From DATKYQ01 sp964640665 (lineage in GTDB: Bacteria > Myxococcota > B64-G9): 64,000 bases of DNA. Every line of letters starts with the position of its first letter. The first letter of the stretch is position 1. Position numbers and translations under genes: made by a program. Below, one piece after another: positions 8,119 through 16,889 of this stretch. Where the stretch lies: assembly GCA_964640665.1 (NCBI GenBank), contig CAZXHT010000012.1, positions 1-64,000 of the forward strand. The letters run 5' to 3'. The notes beneath the pieces were generated by a model that saw only the letters and a program-made list of their open reading frames with translations, made no database searches and was not told where the DNA came from.

Positions 8119-10908
8119 TTACTGCAAGTCTATGGTCGTCGTTTGTGATCCGCTGTTACCCTGCGCGTCGGTGGCGGTCATGGTCAGGTTGTAGCTTCCG
8201 GCACCCCTATAGGCTCCGTGACTTAGCGTGAATCCCGAGCTGGGCAAGTTTTGTGTTGCGGTGTTAACCGCACCCTGGTTGCGTGAGGTGACATAGACAT
8301 AGTCGGCGTCGCCCGACAGGTTCACCGGAACCTCGTCGAGTTGCACAGCATCGCCGCTCGGCGGCTGGATGGTGATGTCAACCTTGACACTGCCGTCGGA
8401 GGCCGCAGGCCAGGGCATGGTCGGCGGCACCAGGCCGCTGTGGCGCAGGAAACCTGCAGGCTGCAGGCTCGAGAAATCCGAAAGGCCGTCGTTGTTGGTC
8501 GGTCCCGGCGGATAGGACACCCAGCCGGAGACGTTATCCGACGTTAGTTCAAGGCCGAATACCACCATGCGTGAGCAGGGAACGAAATCGAAGGCCTGCG
8601 AGTTCAGCTGGTAGCTTTGTGTTCCGCTGCCATCGAAGTAGTGGCCTTCAATGTGGATACGATAGCGTCCCACGGGAAAATCGGCGCCGGCTTCCCAGTC
8701 GAGTTCCCATCTGTGATCGTTCTTGTAGTCGCCGCGGTAGAAAGTCATGGTGTCGTGGCCGTCATCCGAGTAGATCACGCCCCCGGTGTTGGTTGCCCCG
8801 ACCCAACTGCCGCCGTCGTCGCGTTCGAGGGTCATGCGGGGCAGATCGACTCCCGGGTGGCCTCCGCTCCATGCCAGCCTGGACATCGAGATGCGCTCGA
8901 CCGTTGCCGCTACGTCTGACAGGATCGTGCCTGGATCGGAAGTGGCGCTGACCCAGACGATGCAGAAGCCGTCCGCGCCGCACTGCATCGGGTTGCCCTG
9001 CGGATCGGGATCGCAGTCGGAGTCGGTGACGCAGGGGAACTCAAAGAAGGTCGGTTTCATACCGGCGTTATCCACGTATCCGCCGCTCGAGGCGAAGCGA
9101 TCGGTCATTTCGTTGGTCTTGTCGAAGAAGTAGTCGCCCTCTTTCCAGCCCCAGATACCCATCGAGGGTTCGTAGCCGCCCTGCATCCAGTTGTCGGCGT
9201 GCATGACGTACAGGTGGTGATCCTGGCTGTAGCCCAGGATGGTGGCGTCTTTGAAACCGGCGGCTTTCATGTGATCGACAAGGTCGCGGCCGTATTGGCT
9301 GAGGGCCTCTCCGGGCACGGTTATCATGCCCAGCTCGCCGATGCGCAGCACGCTCATGCGGGCCTTGCCGAACTGGGGAATGGGGCGTCCCTTGGCCAGC
9401 GTCTCCGCCGAGAAGATGCATCCCAGGTGACCGTCCTCGTGCAAGGTGGCGGGATCTTCATCACTTCCCGAGACGCACTGGAAGGCGCCGAAGTAGTATC
9501 TCGTCCCGCACATTTCCTTGATGCACTCGTAACCGGACCCGCAGTCCTTGTCCGTGCTGCAAGGGTTGTCCCCGATGATGTCGTAGAACTCATCGGGCCC
9601 ATAGCCCAGAGCCTCGCGGTTGACGGCCACCCGCCGGTTGGCGATGTCCATCTCGACGTCCGAGGTCGTCTTGCCGTCGAGCGAGTCGAAGAGCTCTTTG
9701 ATCTTGGGCCAGGCCTGTACGCCGACCTCTTGTACCTTGCGCCAGTCGTCGAGCCCGGAGCCGTCGCCGGCCGGGGAGACGTCGCCTGAGCAGCGCGACA
9801 GGAAGGCGGCCTTGACCGGCAGGCCGCTTTGCTGCTGGAGCCTCTGCTGGGCGATCGACTCGACTCCACCGGGGGCGTCCATGCTCACGGCGGTGCCGTC
9901 GAGGTGCGTGCCGTGCAGGGCCATGTTGATAAAAGCCGCGCGCGGGTTGCCGTCGGCGTCGTCGATACGCATGACCACCAGCGTGTCGTCCATGTCGATG
10001 CCGGGATACTCGCCACGGCGGTAGCGGTGAACCTTGCCTTCCGGATCCATGTGCTCGTTTATGGCGTAACCGAAGCGCGCCGGCTCGAGGTTGTCCAGTG
10101 CCTGCAGGACGGCCTTGGTCAGGTCGGTCGAGATACGGTAGAAGATCTCGTAGGAGAAATCGCCCGTTCCCAGCACCCCCAGGCTGGCCCCCTTGACGAA
10201 GATGTTCCAGAAGCGAGCCGGCTCGGAGTGGCTGTGCGGCGCGGAGAATACCAGGCGGTTGATGTAGTTCTCGCCGGTGGCCTGGAACACACGCCAGGCA
10301 ACCATGGTTGCCATGAAGTCGGTCGAGCAACCCATCGGCGCCCGGACGAGAATGATGCGCTTTAGGCCGTTGTCGAAGACGAAGACCTTGACCCGCGGGC
10401 GATCCCACATGGAAACCGAGCCGCCCAGCGTGTCGCGGTAGGGTGTGCGTGGCCCGAGCCGGGCGCCGAAACCCCACATGCTGACGCCGACCGGAAAGTC
10501 GAGGGCCACGTCGCCTATGCCGACCTTCAGAGGCTTCTTTTCTGTCTGTGTCTCGTCCGGAGCCGGCGAGTTCAGAGCGTCGAGAACATCCTTGGGATAG
10601 ATCTCGCAGAAGCCGAAGACGCAACTGGCCTCGTCCGGGCAGTCGGTGTCGTTGCCGCACAAGCTGACGCAGCGGCCGTCGACGCACAGGCCGCCGGGTT
10701 GGCAGGTGAAGTCGTTGGCGCACGGCCCGCTGCGCTTGCAGCAGCCGTCTACGCAGTCCTGGTCTGCCGGACAATCGCTGTAGTATTTACAGGCGTTATC
10801 GCAATGGCCGCCGTCGGTGGGGACCGAATTGCCGTTGCAGCCGGCAAGCATAAGAATAGTTGCGACAAGCACCGCTTCGAGCAGCCAGTATTTTTTCATG
10901 ACGTCCAA
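8119..10908 (-). CDS. Large lipoprotein with Cys-rich N-terminus and neutral-ceramidase-like domain
   Basis: About 929 aa. The signal peptide ends in the lipobox L-A-G-C. Residues about 35-110 hold Cys-rich repeats of the D-C-P-x-x-x-x-C type. Residues about 135-630 resemble neutral/alkaline ceramidase: V-G-I-G-D-V-A-L-D-F-P at the domain start, F-S-A-P-H-S-H-S-E-P (metal histidines), M-A-L-H-G-T-H and S-R-C-S-G-D-V-S-P, which in the family contains the catalytic serine region. The last 250 residues look like beta-sandwich repeats. It would be an outer-membrane-anchored amidase. TTG 10908 is chosen because GGAGG lies 6-7 nt upstream; ATG 10899 is the alternative. Confidence 0.75.
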   Translation of the reverse strand: MDVMKKYWLLEAVLVATILMLAGCNGNSVPTDGGHCDNACKYYSDCPADQDCVDGCCKRSGPCANDFTCQPGGLCVDGRCVSLCGNDTDCPDEASCVFGFCEIYPKDVLDALNSPAPDETQTEKKPLKVGIGDVALDFPVGVSMWGFGARLGPRTPYRDTLGGSVSMWDRPRVKVFVFDNGLKRIILVRAPMGCSTDFMATMVAWRVFQATGENYINRLVFSAPHSHSEPARFWNIFVKGASLGVLGTGDFSYEIFYRISTDLTKAVLQALDNLEPARFGYAINEHMDPEGKVHRYRRGEYPGIDMDDTLVVMRIDDADGNPRAAFINMALHGTHLDGTAVSMDAPGGVESIAQQRLQQQSGLPVKAAFLSRCSGDVSPAGDGSGLDDWRKVQEVGVQAWPKIKELFDSLDGKTTSDVEMDIANRRVAVNREALGYGPDEFYDIIGDNPCSTDKDCGSGYECIKEMCGTRYYFGAFQCVSGSDEDPATLHEDGHLGCIFSAETLAKGRPIPQFGKARMSVLRIGELGMITVPGEALSQYGRDLVDHMKAAGFKDATILGYSQDHHLYVMHADNWMQGGYEPSMGIWGWKEGDYFFDKTNEMTDRFASSGGYVDNAGMKPTFFEFPCVTDSDCDPDPQGNPMQCGADGFCIVWVSATSDPGTILSDVAATVERISMSRLAWSGGHPGVDLPRMTLERDDGGSWVGATNTGGVIYSDDGHDTMTFYRGDYKNDHRWELDWEAGADFPVGRYRIHIEGHYFDGSGTQSYQLNSQAFDFVPCSRMVVFGLELTSDNVSGWVSYPPGPTNNDGLSDFSSLQPAGFLRHSGLVPPTMPWPAASDGSVKVDITIQPPSGDAVQLDEVPVNLSGDADYVYVTSRNQGAVNTATQNLPSSGFTLSHGAYRGAGSYNLTMTATDAQGNSGSQTTTIDLQ

Positions 10909-11131
10909 CGAGCACCTCCCTGTGTTCCCCCAGGATCGGATGGCCACCATGAATACTAATCGGACACGATGATTCGTGCAAGTGGCTATTTTTTCTGAGG
11001 TTGCGCCATCAGAATTCTGAGTCGTGTGGCCGGGTGGCATGTGTAAATAGTCCATATTTCGGGCTGTTGGAATATAGCCGAACATGGCATAATAGTTGCG
11101 TGATTCAGGCTGTATATTATCGGAGGTGGTC

Positions 11132-12346
11132 ATGAATGGAATAGTCTCTGTTTTTTACCTGGCACTATTCGCACTCGTCGGCGGCTGCTCTCTGTACGGC
11201 AGCGGTTCACAGGCGGAGTGCAACACTCTGGCCGACTGCAACCCCGGAAAGGAATGCGGCACATTGATCCGCTGCGTGGATGGCAAGTGCGATCCGAACC
11301 TGACGACCGATCTGCCGTGCCAGCAAACATGCACGCAAGATTCGGACTGCCCCTCGGACATGCATTGCCGCATTCAACCCGACGACAAGAACGAGTGCGT
11401 GGCCGACGGGACGTGTCTCGATGTTTCCGAGTGCCAGGGACTTCCCCACGACGATTGCCGGGGCGCCTTCGAGTGCAAGAGCGGCCGCTGCGAGTACACT
11501 TGCAGCGACATGACGTCATGCAAAATTGATTCCGAGTGCGTCAAGGTACCGGCCGATTGCTGCGGCTGCGAGCTGGCCGGCGGCGAGGCGGCTGTCAACG
11601 TCGATTCCCGGCAGGCCTACCTGGATGAACTGAACGCCATGTGCGCGATGATCGACATCAAGTGCGAGCAGTACGACACCTGCACCGATTGGCCGGCCGT
11701 GTGCGACGGCGGGCACTGCAAGACGCTCTCTGAAAAGTGCGGCTGTGGCGATGATTGGGACCCGGTCTGCAGCGGGACCGGGGCGGCCTGGGCCACCTTC
11801 GGCAGCCCCTGCGAGGCGGAATGTGTCGACCGCGACTGGTATTACCACGGCCGCTGCGAGTGCCAGATGTTTTGCGACGGCGGCCCGTGCATGCGCGGAG
11901 TATGCGCCACCAACGGCGCCACCTATTACTGCGGAGAAGCGGAGGCGGAGTGCAACGGCCAGCAGGTCTGGTATCCGGGTTCGTGCAACCACGACTGCGA
12001 GATGTGCATGATGCTCGGCCGGCCGTCGATCCCTGCCTGCGACCAGGACTTCTGCGATCAGCAAGACATCTGTTTCGCCGAGTGCCACGACCTCGACTGG
12101 TGGCACGAGGGGCGATGCCTGGCGGGAGAGGGGAACATGTGCGCGGGCTATGGAGGGCCGCCTTGCGAGTCTGACGATCTATTCTGCTTGATGAAAGACG
12201 ACTTTCCCGATGCGGCCGGGGTGTGCATCGCCCTGGGGCACTGCCTGGAGGCGGCCCACTGCGAGCGCCAGCCGCTGGATCACATCGAGTGCGTTGGATC
12301 GTGGTTCTGCCAAAACCACGCCTGCGAGTGGATATGCGTACCCTGA
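11132..12346 (+). CDS. Cys-rich lipoprotein with Kazal-like repeats, copy 1
   Basis: Secreted 404-aa protein. The signal peptide ends in L-V-G-G-C-S, a lipobox. The mature protein has about 60 cysteines. Segments such as C-G-D-D-W-D-P-V-C followed by E-C-V-D-R-D and V-C-A-T-N-G-A-T-Y resemble Kazal-type inhibitor domains (D-P-V-C then T-Y/N-C), mixed with D-x-D-C-P repeats. Kazal domains inhibit serine proteases; here this is only suggested. The start follows GGAGGTGGTC. The stop lies 13 nt inside the next gene, a paralogue. Confidence 0.78.
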   Translation: MNGIVSVFYLALFALVGGCSLYGSGSQAECNTLADCNPGKECGTLIRCVDGKCDPNLTTDLPCQQTCTQDSDCPSDMHCRIQPDDKNECVADGTCLDVSECQGLPHDDCRGAFECKSGRCEYTCSDMTSCKIDSECVKVPADCCGCELAGGEAAVNVDSRQAYLDELNAMCAMIDIKCEQYDTCTDWPAVCDGGHCKTLSEKCGCGDDWDPVCSGTGAAWATFGSPCEAECVDRDWYYHGRCECQMFCDGGPCMRGVCATNGATYYCGEAEAECNGQQVWYPGSCNHDCEMCMMLGRPSIPACDQDFCDQQDICFAECHDLDWWHEGRCLAGEGNMCAGYGGPPCESDDLFCLMKDDFPDAAGVCIALGHCLEAAHCERQPLDHIECVGSWFCQNHACEWICVP

Positions 12347-13608
12347 CGGTCATCGGCGCCTGTCTCGGAATCTGGGTGAGTGGCTGTGTCGCTTACCAGC
12401 AGCAAGAGCCCGGCAGGCGCTGCAGCCAGGACGCCGATTGTAACCCGCTTAACAAGTGCGGTGTGATGCCGACCTGTGTCTCCGGCCGCTGCGACGCCGA
12501 CAAGCCAGTGACAGTACCCTGCCGAGAGGGCTGCACATTGAACGCCGACTGCACTCTCGTCTCGCGCGACTGCTGCTGCGGTACGACCAGGGCCGACTAC
12601 CTGGCCGTGCTGACCAACAGTCTCCAGGAGTGGAACACACGTCCCGAGTGCGGAGATGTCATCTGCACCGACGAGGAGTGCCGGGTGCCGCCGCAGGTCT
12701 CGGCCGTGTGCGTATCAGGAAGCTGCGAGATGGATTATTCGTCGAACGACTGGGATAGCTGCCTGACGGGCTCCGATTGCGTTCATGTACCGATCGGCTG
12801 TCCGAGCTGCGACTGCCATGCGGGCTACCTGGAGGGCGCGGTCAACCGCTTCTTCGAACAGGACTATCTGGACAAGCTCAAAAGCGACTGCGCGGCCATG
12901 GGCGCCTGCGCCCCCGGCCCCTATGCGAACGACGCCTGCACCAACCGTCCCGGGATCTGCGTCGCGGGCCGCTGCGAGATTCTCAGCCAGGATTGCGACT
13001 GTCCTTTCAACTGGGATCCCGTCTGTGCCGCATACCGCGGCCAGAACATCAGTCTGCCCAACGAGTGCCACGCGCGTTGCCTGGGGCTGGACTACAGCTA
13101 TCGCGGGCGCTGCGAGTGCCAGGCGGCCTGTCTCGATCCCGATCCGGTATGCGCCTCGAACGGAGAGACCTACTGGTGCGGGGCGGCCGAGGCCGCCTGC
13201 TCGGGCCACCAGGTTTCCTATTCCGGCGACTGCGATCCGTTGTGCGACTATTGCCGTGAACTGGACCGGCCCCCCATCCCGGTCTGTACCGAGGATTTCC
13301 AAAGCTACATCGATGTATGTTACGCAGACTGCCACGATCAGAGCTACTGGCACCGGGGAGACTGTCTGCCCGGCGAGGGCCAAGACTGCGACAACGGCTG
13401 GGAGCGGACAGAATGCCCCAGCCAAGATCTCTACTGTCTCAATCGCGACTACTGCCCCGACTGCCCCGGCTGCCAGTGCCCGGGCACATGCATAGCGCTC
13501 GGCCACTGTCAGCAAGTGGATGACTGCCGCAACCAACCTCTGACGGTAGACGGCTGTGCAGGTCGCTGGACCTGCCGGGAGCATGCCTGCATCTGGGAAT
13601 GTCTGTAA
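12334..13608 (+). CDS. Cys-rich lipoprotein with Kazal-like repeats, copy 2
   Basis: Paralogue of the preceding gene (424 aa), in the same order of segments: a lipobox (W-V-S-G-C-V), N-K-C-G-V-M-P-T-C-V, then C-P-F-N-W-D-P-V-C and V-C-A-S-N-G-E-T-Y-W-C-G, and a matching last block ending W-x-C-x-x-H-A-C-x-W-x-C. The two genes overlap by 13 nt and probably arose by tandem duplication followed by divergence. ATG 12334 is chosen since it gives a proper lipoprotein signal; the longer frame upstream overlaps the first gene heavily. Function unknown; an extracellular binding or protease-inhibitor role is a guess. Confidence 0.78.
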   Translation: MRTLTVIGACLGIWVSGCVAYQQQEPGRRCSQDADCNPLNKCGVMPTCVSGRCDADKPVTVPCREGCTLNADCTLVSRDCCCGTTRADYLAVLTNSLQEWNTRPECGDVICTDEECRVPPQVSAVCVSGSCEMDYSSNDWDSCLTGSDCVHVPIGCPSCDCHAGYLEGAVNRFFEQDYLDKLKSDCAAMGACAPGPYANDACTNRPGICVAGRCEILSQDCDCPFNWDPVCAAYRGQNISLPNECHARCLGLDYSYRGRCECQAACLDPDPVCASNGETYWCGAAEAACSGHQVSYSGDCDPLCDYCRELDRPPIPVCTEDFQSYIDVCYADCHDQSYWHRGDCLPGEGQDCDNGWERTECPSQDLYCLNRDYCPDCPGCQCPGTCIALGHCQQVDDCRNQPLTVDGCAGRWTCREHACIWECL

Positions 13609-13621
13609 GGGAAACTCTTTC

Positions 13622-13650
13622 TTGACAGCCTTCGGCGGCTACTGTAATTA
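13622..13650 (+). promoter_or_regulatory. Sigma70-like promoter of the tRNA gene
   Basis: TTGACA at 13622-13627, 17-nt spacer, TAATTA at 13645-13650, ending 12 nt before the mature tRNA. The -35 is a perfect consensus and the -10 is fair. Position suggests it drives the tRNA alone. Confidence 0.6.
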
Positions 13651-13662
13651 CGTTGCGCCTTT

Positions 13663-13736
13663 GCCGGAGTAGCTCAGGTGGCCAGAGCAGGGGTCTCATA
13701 AGCCCCGTGTCGGCAGTTCGAGTCTGCCCTCCGGCA
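13663..13736 (+). tRNA. tRNA with CAU anticodon (elongator Met, or Ile2)
   Basis: Cloverleaf read by eye: acceptor GCCGGAG (13663-13669) pairs with CTCCGGC (13729-13735), D stem GCTC/GAGC, anticodon stem closed around the loop CTCATAA (13695-13701) with anticodon CAT, and T stem GGCAG/CTGCC around TTCGAGT. The 3' CCA is not encoded. The first base pair is G-C and the lower anticodon stem lacks three G-C pairs, so it is not an initiator. Elongator Met and lysidine-modified Ile2 cannot be separated by eye. Confidence 0.93.
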
Positions 13737-13753
13737 TTTCGCCATTTGTCTAG

Positions 13754-13786
13754 GGCCTCGCAAGTGTTTGCGGGGCCTTGTTTTTT
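13754..13786 (+). terminator. Rho-independent terminator after the tRNA gene
   Basis: Stem GGCCTCGCA (13754-13762) with TGCGGGGCC (13769-13777), 6-nt loop and one G-U pair, followed by TTGTTTTTT. It ends the tRNA transcript. The next 230 nt up to 14019 hold no recognisable gene; the sequence becomes more AT-rich toward the next gene. Confidence 0.8.
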
Positions 13787-14019
13787 CAGGCGGCTTCTTC
13801 GGAGCCGGTGGATCCGGGACCAACCGGTACAAACCCGATTTGGACCGCTTCAGCCGGTTTCAGTCACGTATCAGTCACGAAAATCGGGGCAGATGTCGTC
13901 CTTTTTTCGGCCTGCGGTCACTTATGTCCTCAAGCCCTTTGACAATATCTCCTTCAGGTGACGAAGATGGGCCTAATGGTATCTAGATTCTATTGATTAG
14001 AAATTCTTGGGAGGAGCAA

Positions 14020-15018
14020 GTGAAATCAATAACAAGTAAGCTGATTACTTTCAACATCGTAGTTGCCATTTTCGTTAGTATTGTGGTCATTACATCGGCA
14101 TGTGCGCCCAATGTATTCGTCACCAAGACAGAAAAGGCACCCGCATCGGTCGTGGAGGTGCCGTTTGTACAGGCAAAAACGGGTCACATCATACTGAATG
14201 TGTCTATCAACCAAGGAGGGAATAAGAATTTCATGGTAGATAGCGCTGCGATGATGAATATGATTACCTCTCAGGCACTTGGAGAATTAGGCCTGCGAGA
14301 GGAACATCTAAAAAAGGTGCCTATCATCGGGTGGGGCGGAAGAATGGAAATTGTACGTCACATCGAGTTTGAGAGTGTCGTATTCGTGCCGGTGACCTTT
14401 CGAGGCCTTATTGTATCGATCAAAGAAATGCCTGCTGTTGCAGAGAAGGTTGGAATGGTCGTGCACGGCATTTTAGGCCGGCCGTTTTTTTTGTTGCACG
14501 ATGTAGAGATCGACTACCCATCCAAGGTTATTCGCCTTCATCCAAAGGGAACCTTTGCCTCTAAGGAGCGGCATCGAGGAAGTATGATGCATTCATTTTC
14601 GTTTTCTGGTTACAAAGGTCTTCCTCTCGTGAAGTTGATGTCAAGTGATGGCTCAGCATTGAGTATGTTGGTTGACTCAGGATGCGGAAAAACCGTTTTA
14701 AATCACAAAGCGGCCGAGTTATTCCATGCGGATTGGGAAAATAAGGAAGTACTATCGTTGCGCATTGCCAAGGGCATCGACGGGAAGCCAATGCAGTGCA
14801 GAACCTACAGGTTCGATTCGTTTAAAGTTGGAAGTCTATTTAATAAATCAGTACCACTTGAGGTATGTGAGCTAAAATTGATGAAGGTAATTGAGATACT
14901 TGCCGGTGGGCCCGAAGCTCTTGTGATCGTCCTGGGGAATGATCTGCTTGCCGATCGGGTTTTGCTCTTCGATGCAAACGGCGAAAAGGTGTACATTTCC
15001 GATCCTGTTAACAAGTAG
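14020..15018 (+). CDS. Aspartyl-protease-like lipoprotein, AT-rich
   Basis: About 332 aa. The N-terminus has a hydrophobic segment ending in I-T-S-A-C-A, a lipobox. Two retropepsin-like lobes are visible: F-M-V-D-S-A-A in lobe 1 (near residue 75) and M-L-V-D-S-G-C-G-K-T-V-L in lobe 2 (near residue 218), each followed by a G-rich segment (H-G-I-L-G-R-P-F and I-V-L-G-N-D-L-L). The paired D-S-A/D-S-G arrangement suggests a periplasmic aspartyl protease. GTG 14020 follows GGGAGGAGCAA. Codon use is much richer in A and T than in neighbouring genes, and it sits next to a tRNA, so recent acquisition is likely. Confidence 0.75.
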   Translation: MKSITSKLITFNIVVAIFVSIVVITSACAPNVFVTKTEKAPASVVEVPFVQAKTGHIILNVSINQGGNKNFMVDSAAMMNMITSQALGELGLREEHLKKVPIIGWGGRMEIVRHIEFESVVFVPVTFRGLIVSIKEMPAVAEKVGMVVHGILGRPFFLLHDVEIDYPSKVIRLHPKGTFASKERHRGSMMHSFSFSGYKGLPLVKLMSSDGSALSMLVDSGCGKTVLNHKAAELFHADWENKEVLSLRIAKGIDGKPMQCRTYRFDSFKVGSLFNKSVPLEVCELKLMKVIEILAGGPEALVIVLGNDLLADRVLLFDANGEKVYISDPVNK

Positions 15019-15066
15019 GTCAAACACTCTTTTCCGACCACAACTACCTGAGAGGGCCATGAACTA

Positions 15067-15081
15067 TACTCCGTCCCCGTT
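15067..15081 (+). repeat. 15-bp dispersed repeat, copy 1
   Basis: TACTCCGTCCCCGTT, identical in sequence and orientation to 18633-18647, with a few further matching bases either side (G-A-C-T upstream, T-T-C downstream). It lies between the AT-rich gene and the response regulator gene. Such short intergenic repeats resemble REP-type elements mobilised by RAYT transposases, but no transposase is in the window. Confidence 0.6.
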
Positions 15082-15099
15082 GTTCTCACCCTTTGTTCT

Positions 15100-15849
15100 T
15101 CACGACAAGATAGACTTGATTCGTTTGTGGCCGCTGCGGCTGATGGGGAGCCGGGTGTCGTCTTTCAGGATGGCCAGGTAGCGGTCCTTTGTGTAGGGCT
15201 CTATCCTGGCTATGCGCTCGACATTCACGATCACCGAGCGGTGAATACGCACGAAGCGCTGCGGGTCCATGGCGGTCTCCAGGCTGGCTAACGTCTGGTG
15301 CTTGAGCCAGGATTTGTCCCGCTTGTGGATGGACACGTAATCGTCCTCGGCCTGGATAAAATCGATGTCGTCATCCCGTATTATCACAACACTGGTGCCG
15401 TCCCTGACTACGATCCGTTTCTGGTAGTCGTCCGCCGCCCGGGCGGCCTCTTTCAATTCAGGCCCCGGAAGCCGGGGCTGTTTCAGGTTGCGCTGAACTT
15501 TTTCTATGGCTTCTGCCAGGCGTTCTGTCGAAAAAGGTTTCAACAGATAGTCCACCGCGTGTGCGTCGAAGGCCTTCACTGCATATTCGTCGTAGGCGGT
15601 AACGAATACCACCGCCAGCGGATGTTCGAGCAGTTCCAGCACCTCGAAACCGTTCAGTTTAGGCATCTGAATATCCAGAAACAGAAGGTCCGGCAGAGTA
15701 TCGGACACCGCCTTGACCGCCTCGAAGCCGTTCTTGCACTCGGCCAGCACCTCAACCTGCGGGTGCTGTCTCAGAAGCTCAACCAGGTATTGGCGGGCCA
15801 GCTTTTCGTCGTCGACGATGATGGCCCGAATGGTTTCAGGACCGCTCAT
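15100..15849 (-). CDS. LytTR-family response regulator
   Basis: Response regulator of 249 aa. The receiver domain (residues 7-120) has D13-D14 and phospho-acceptor D59 (FLDIQMPKLNG). The C-terminal domain from about residue 145 is LytTR: I-D-F-I-Q-A-E-D-D-Y-V-S-I-H, then Q-R-F-V-R-I-H-R-S-V-I-V-N, which binds DNA direct repeats. The start at 15849 follows GAGGAGG and overlaps the kinase stop by one base (TGATG), so the two are coupled. It likely regulates its own operon, including the LiaF-like membrane proteins. Confidence 0.93.
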   Translation of the reverse strand: MSGPETIRAIIVDDEKLARQYLVELLRQHPQVEVLAECKNGFEAVKAVSDTLPDLLFLDIQMPKLNGFEVLELLEHPLAVVFVTAYDEYAVKAFDAHAVDYLLKPFSTERLAEAIEKVQRNLKQPRLPGPELKEAARAADDYQKRIVVRDGTSVVIIRDDDIDFIQAEDDYVSIHKRDKSWLKHQTLASLETAMDPQRFVRIHRSVIVNVERIARIEPYTKDRYLAILKDDTRLPISRSGHKRIKSILS

Positions 15850-16886
15850 CAATCCTCCTCGACGGGTATTTTCAGATCTATCCGGAAATGACGCCGGTTC
15901 TTGTCTATCACTATTCGGGCATCCTTGCCATAGAAGGCGCCCAGGCGTTCTCCGACGATTTGCAGGCCGCGACCGCTGCCGGGCTGGGCCGGCTCGTCCG
16001 GATCCAGGGGGTTACCGACCGATATGCACAGGCGGTTGTTATCCCGGCTTACATTCAGGGTTATCGTACCGCTCTCCTGCAGGGTGCCGATACCGTGCTT
16101 GACCGCATTTTCGATAAGCGGCTGGAGCAGCAGGGGAGGGATCATCAGGTTCAGACAATTTTCCTGCACCTTCTCTTCGATGGTCAACCGGTCTGAAAAA
16201 CGAACCAGTTCGACATCCAGGTAGCTGCGCACCAGGTCCAGCTCTTCCTTGAGTGTGACGGCGCCCTGGTCGCCCAGGCGCAAGCTGGTCCGCAGAAAGC
16301 TCGAAAGCAACTGACACATCCGGCGAGCCTGTTCGGGCTCGCTGGTGGTCAGGGCGGCGATGGCGTTGAGACTGTTGAATAAAAAATGCGGATTGACCTG
16401 GAACTTTAGAGCCCGAAGCTCGGCCTCGCGGGTCAGTACCCGGGCCTCCTGTTCGCTGATTTCCACCCGGCGGGTCTCCTCCAGGGCCAGGATCAGGTAG
16501 TGGTAAACCAGCGACAGGACGAAGTAGGCCACTCCCAGACCGAAAAGTACCCACAGCTGACCGATCAGGCGACCGGCCGCTGCCTCAGGGAGCATCTGGG
16601 CGATCGAGTAGGCCGTTCCGGCCCACAGCGCCCCGGCCAGCGCCGATGCGCTCACCAGGCTGGTCAGCACTTGCAAAAGGCGAACACTCTTGAGCGGCAT
16701 AGCCCGGGCCATGAAGTATGAAGAACCGCACACCAGGGCATAGGGCAGACAAAGCCCCACTCCCAGAGACAAGGCCTCGACCCAGGGCAGACCGCGCAGG
16801 CTAAGCACCACGGAAAGCAAGGCGGCCATGGGCAGCCAGGCAAGGAAGTAGGCGGTCCGGGCACGTCTGGTGAATGATCGTTGCAT
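15849..16886 (-). CDS. LytS-type sensor histidine kinase
   Basis: Membrane histidine kinase of 345 aa (His_kinase type). About four hydrophobic segments fill residues 10-145. The catalytic part begins with F-Q-V-N-P-H-F-L-F-N-S-L-N (phospho-acceptor histidine near residue 170), followed by Q-P-L-I-E-N-A-V-K-H-G-I-G and a G-S-G-R-G-L-Q-I-V glycine-rich ATP-lid segment. No large periplasmic sensor domain is present, so it probably senses the membrane or a partner such as the adjacent LiaF-like proteins. It precedes its regulator with a one-base overlap. Confidence 0.93.
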   Translation of the reverse strand: MQRSFTRRARTAYFLAWLPMAALLSVVLSLRGLPWVEALSLGVGLCLPYALVCGSSYFMARAMPLKSVRLLQVLTSLVSASALAGALWAGTAYSIAQMLPEAAAGRLIGQLWVLFGLGVAYFVLSLVYHYLILALEETRRVEISEQEARVLTREAELRALKFQVNPHFLFNSLNAIAALTTSEPEQARRMCQLLSSFLRTSLRLGDQGAVTLKEELDLVRSYLDVELVRFSDRLTIEEKVQENCLNLMIPPLLLQPLIENAVKHGIGTLQESGTITLNVSRDNNRLCISVGNPLDPDEPAQPGSGRGLQIVGERLGAFYGKDARIVIDKNRRHFRIDLKIPVEED

Positions 16887-16889
16887 CGG

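Noticed and set aside
9590..10774. 394-codon minus-strand frame inside the ceramidase-like gene
   Set aside because: It is a same-strand shadow with Arg-rich content; the real gene has signal peptide, motifs and ribosome site.
13653..13961. 102-codon frame spanning the tRNA gene
   Set aside because: It includes the tRNA and its terminator, so is not a protein gene.
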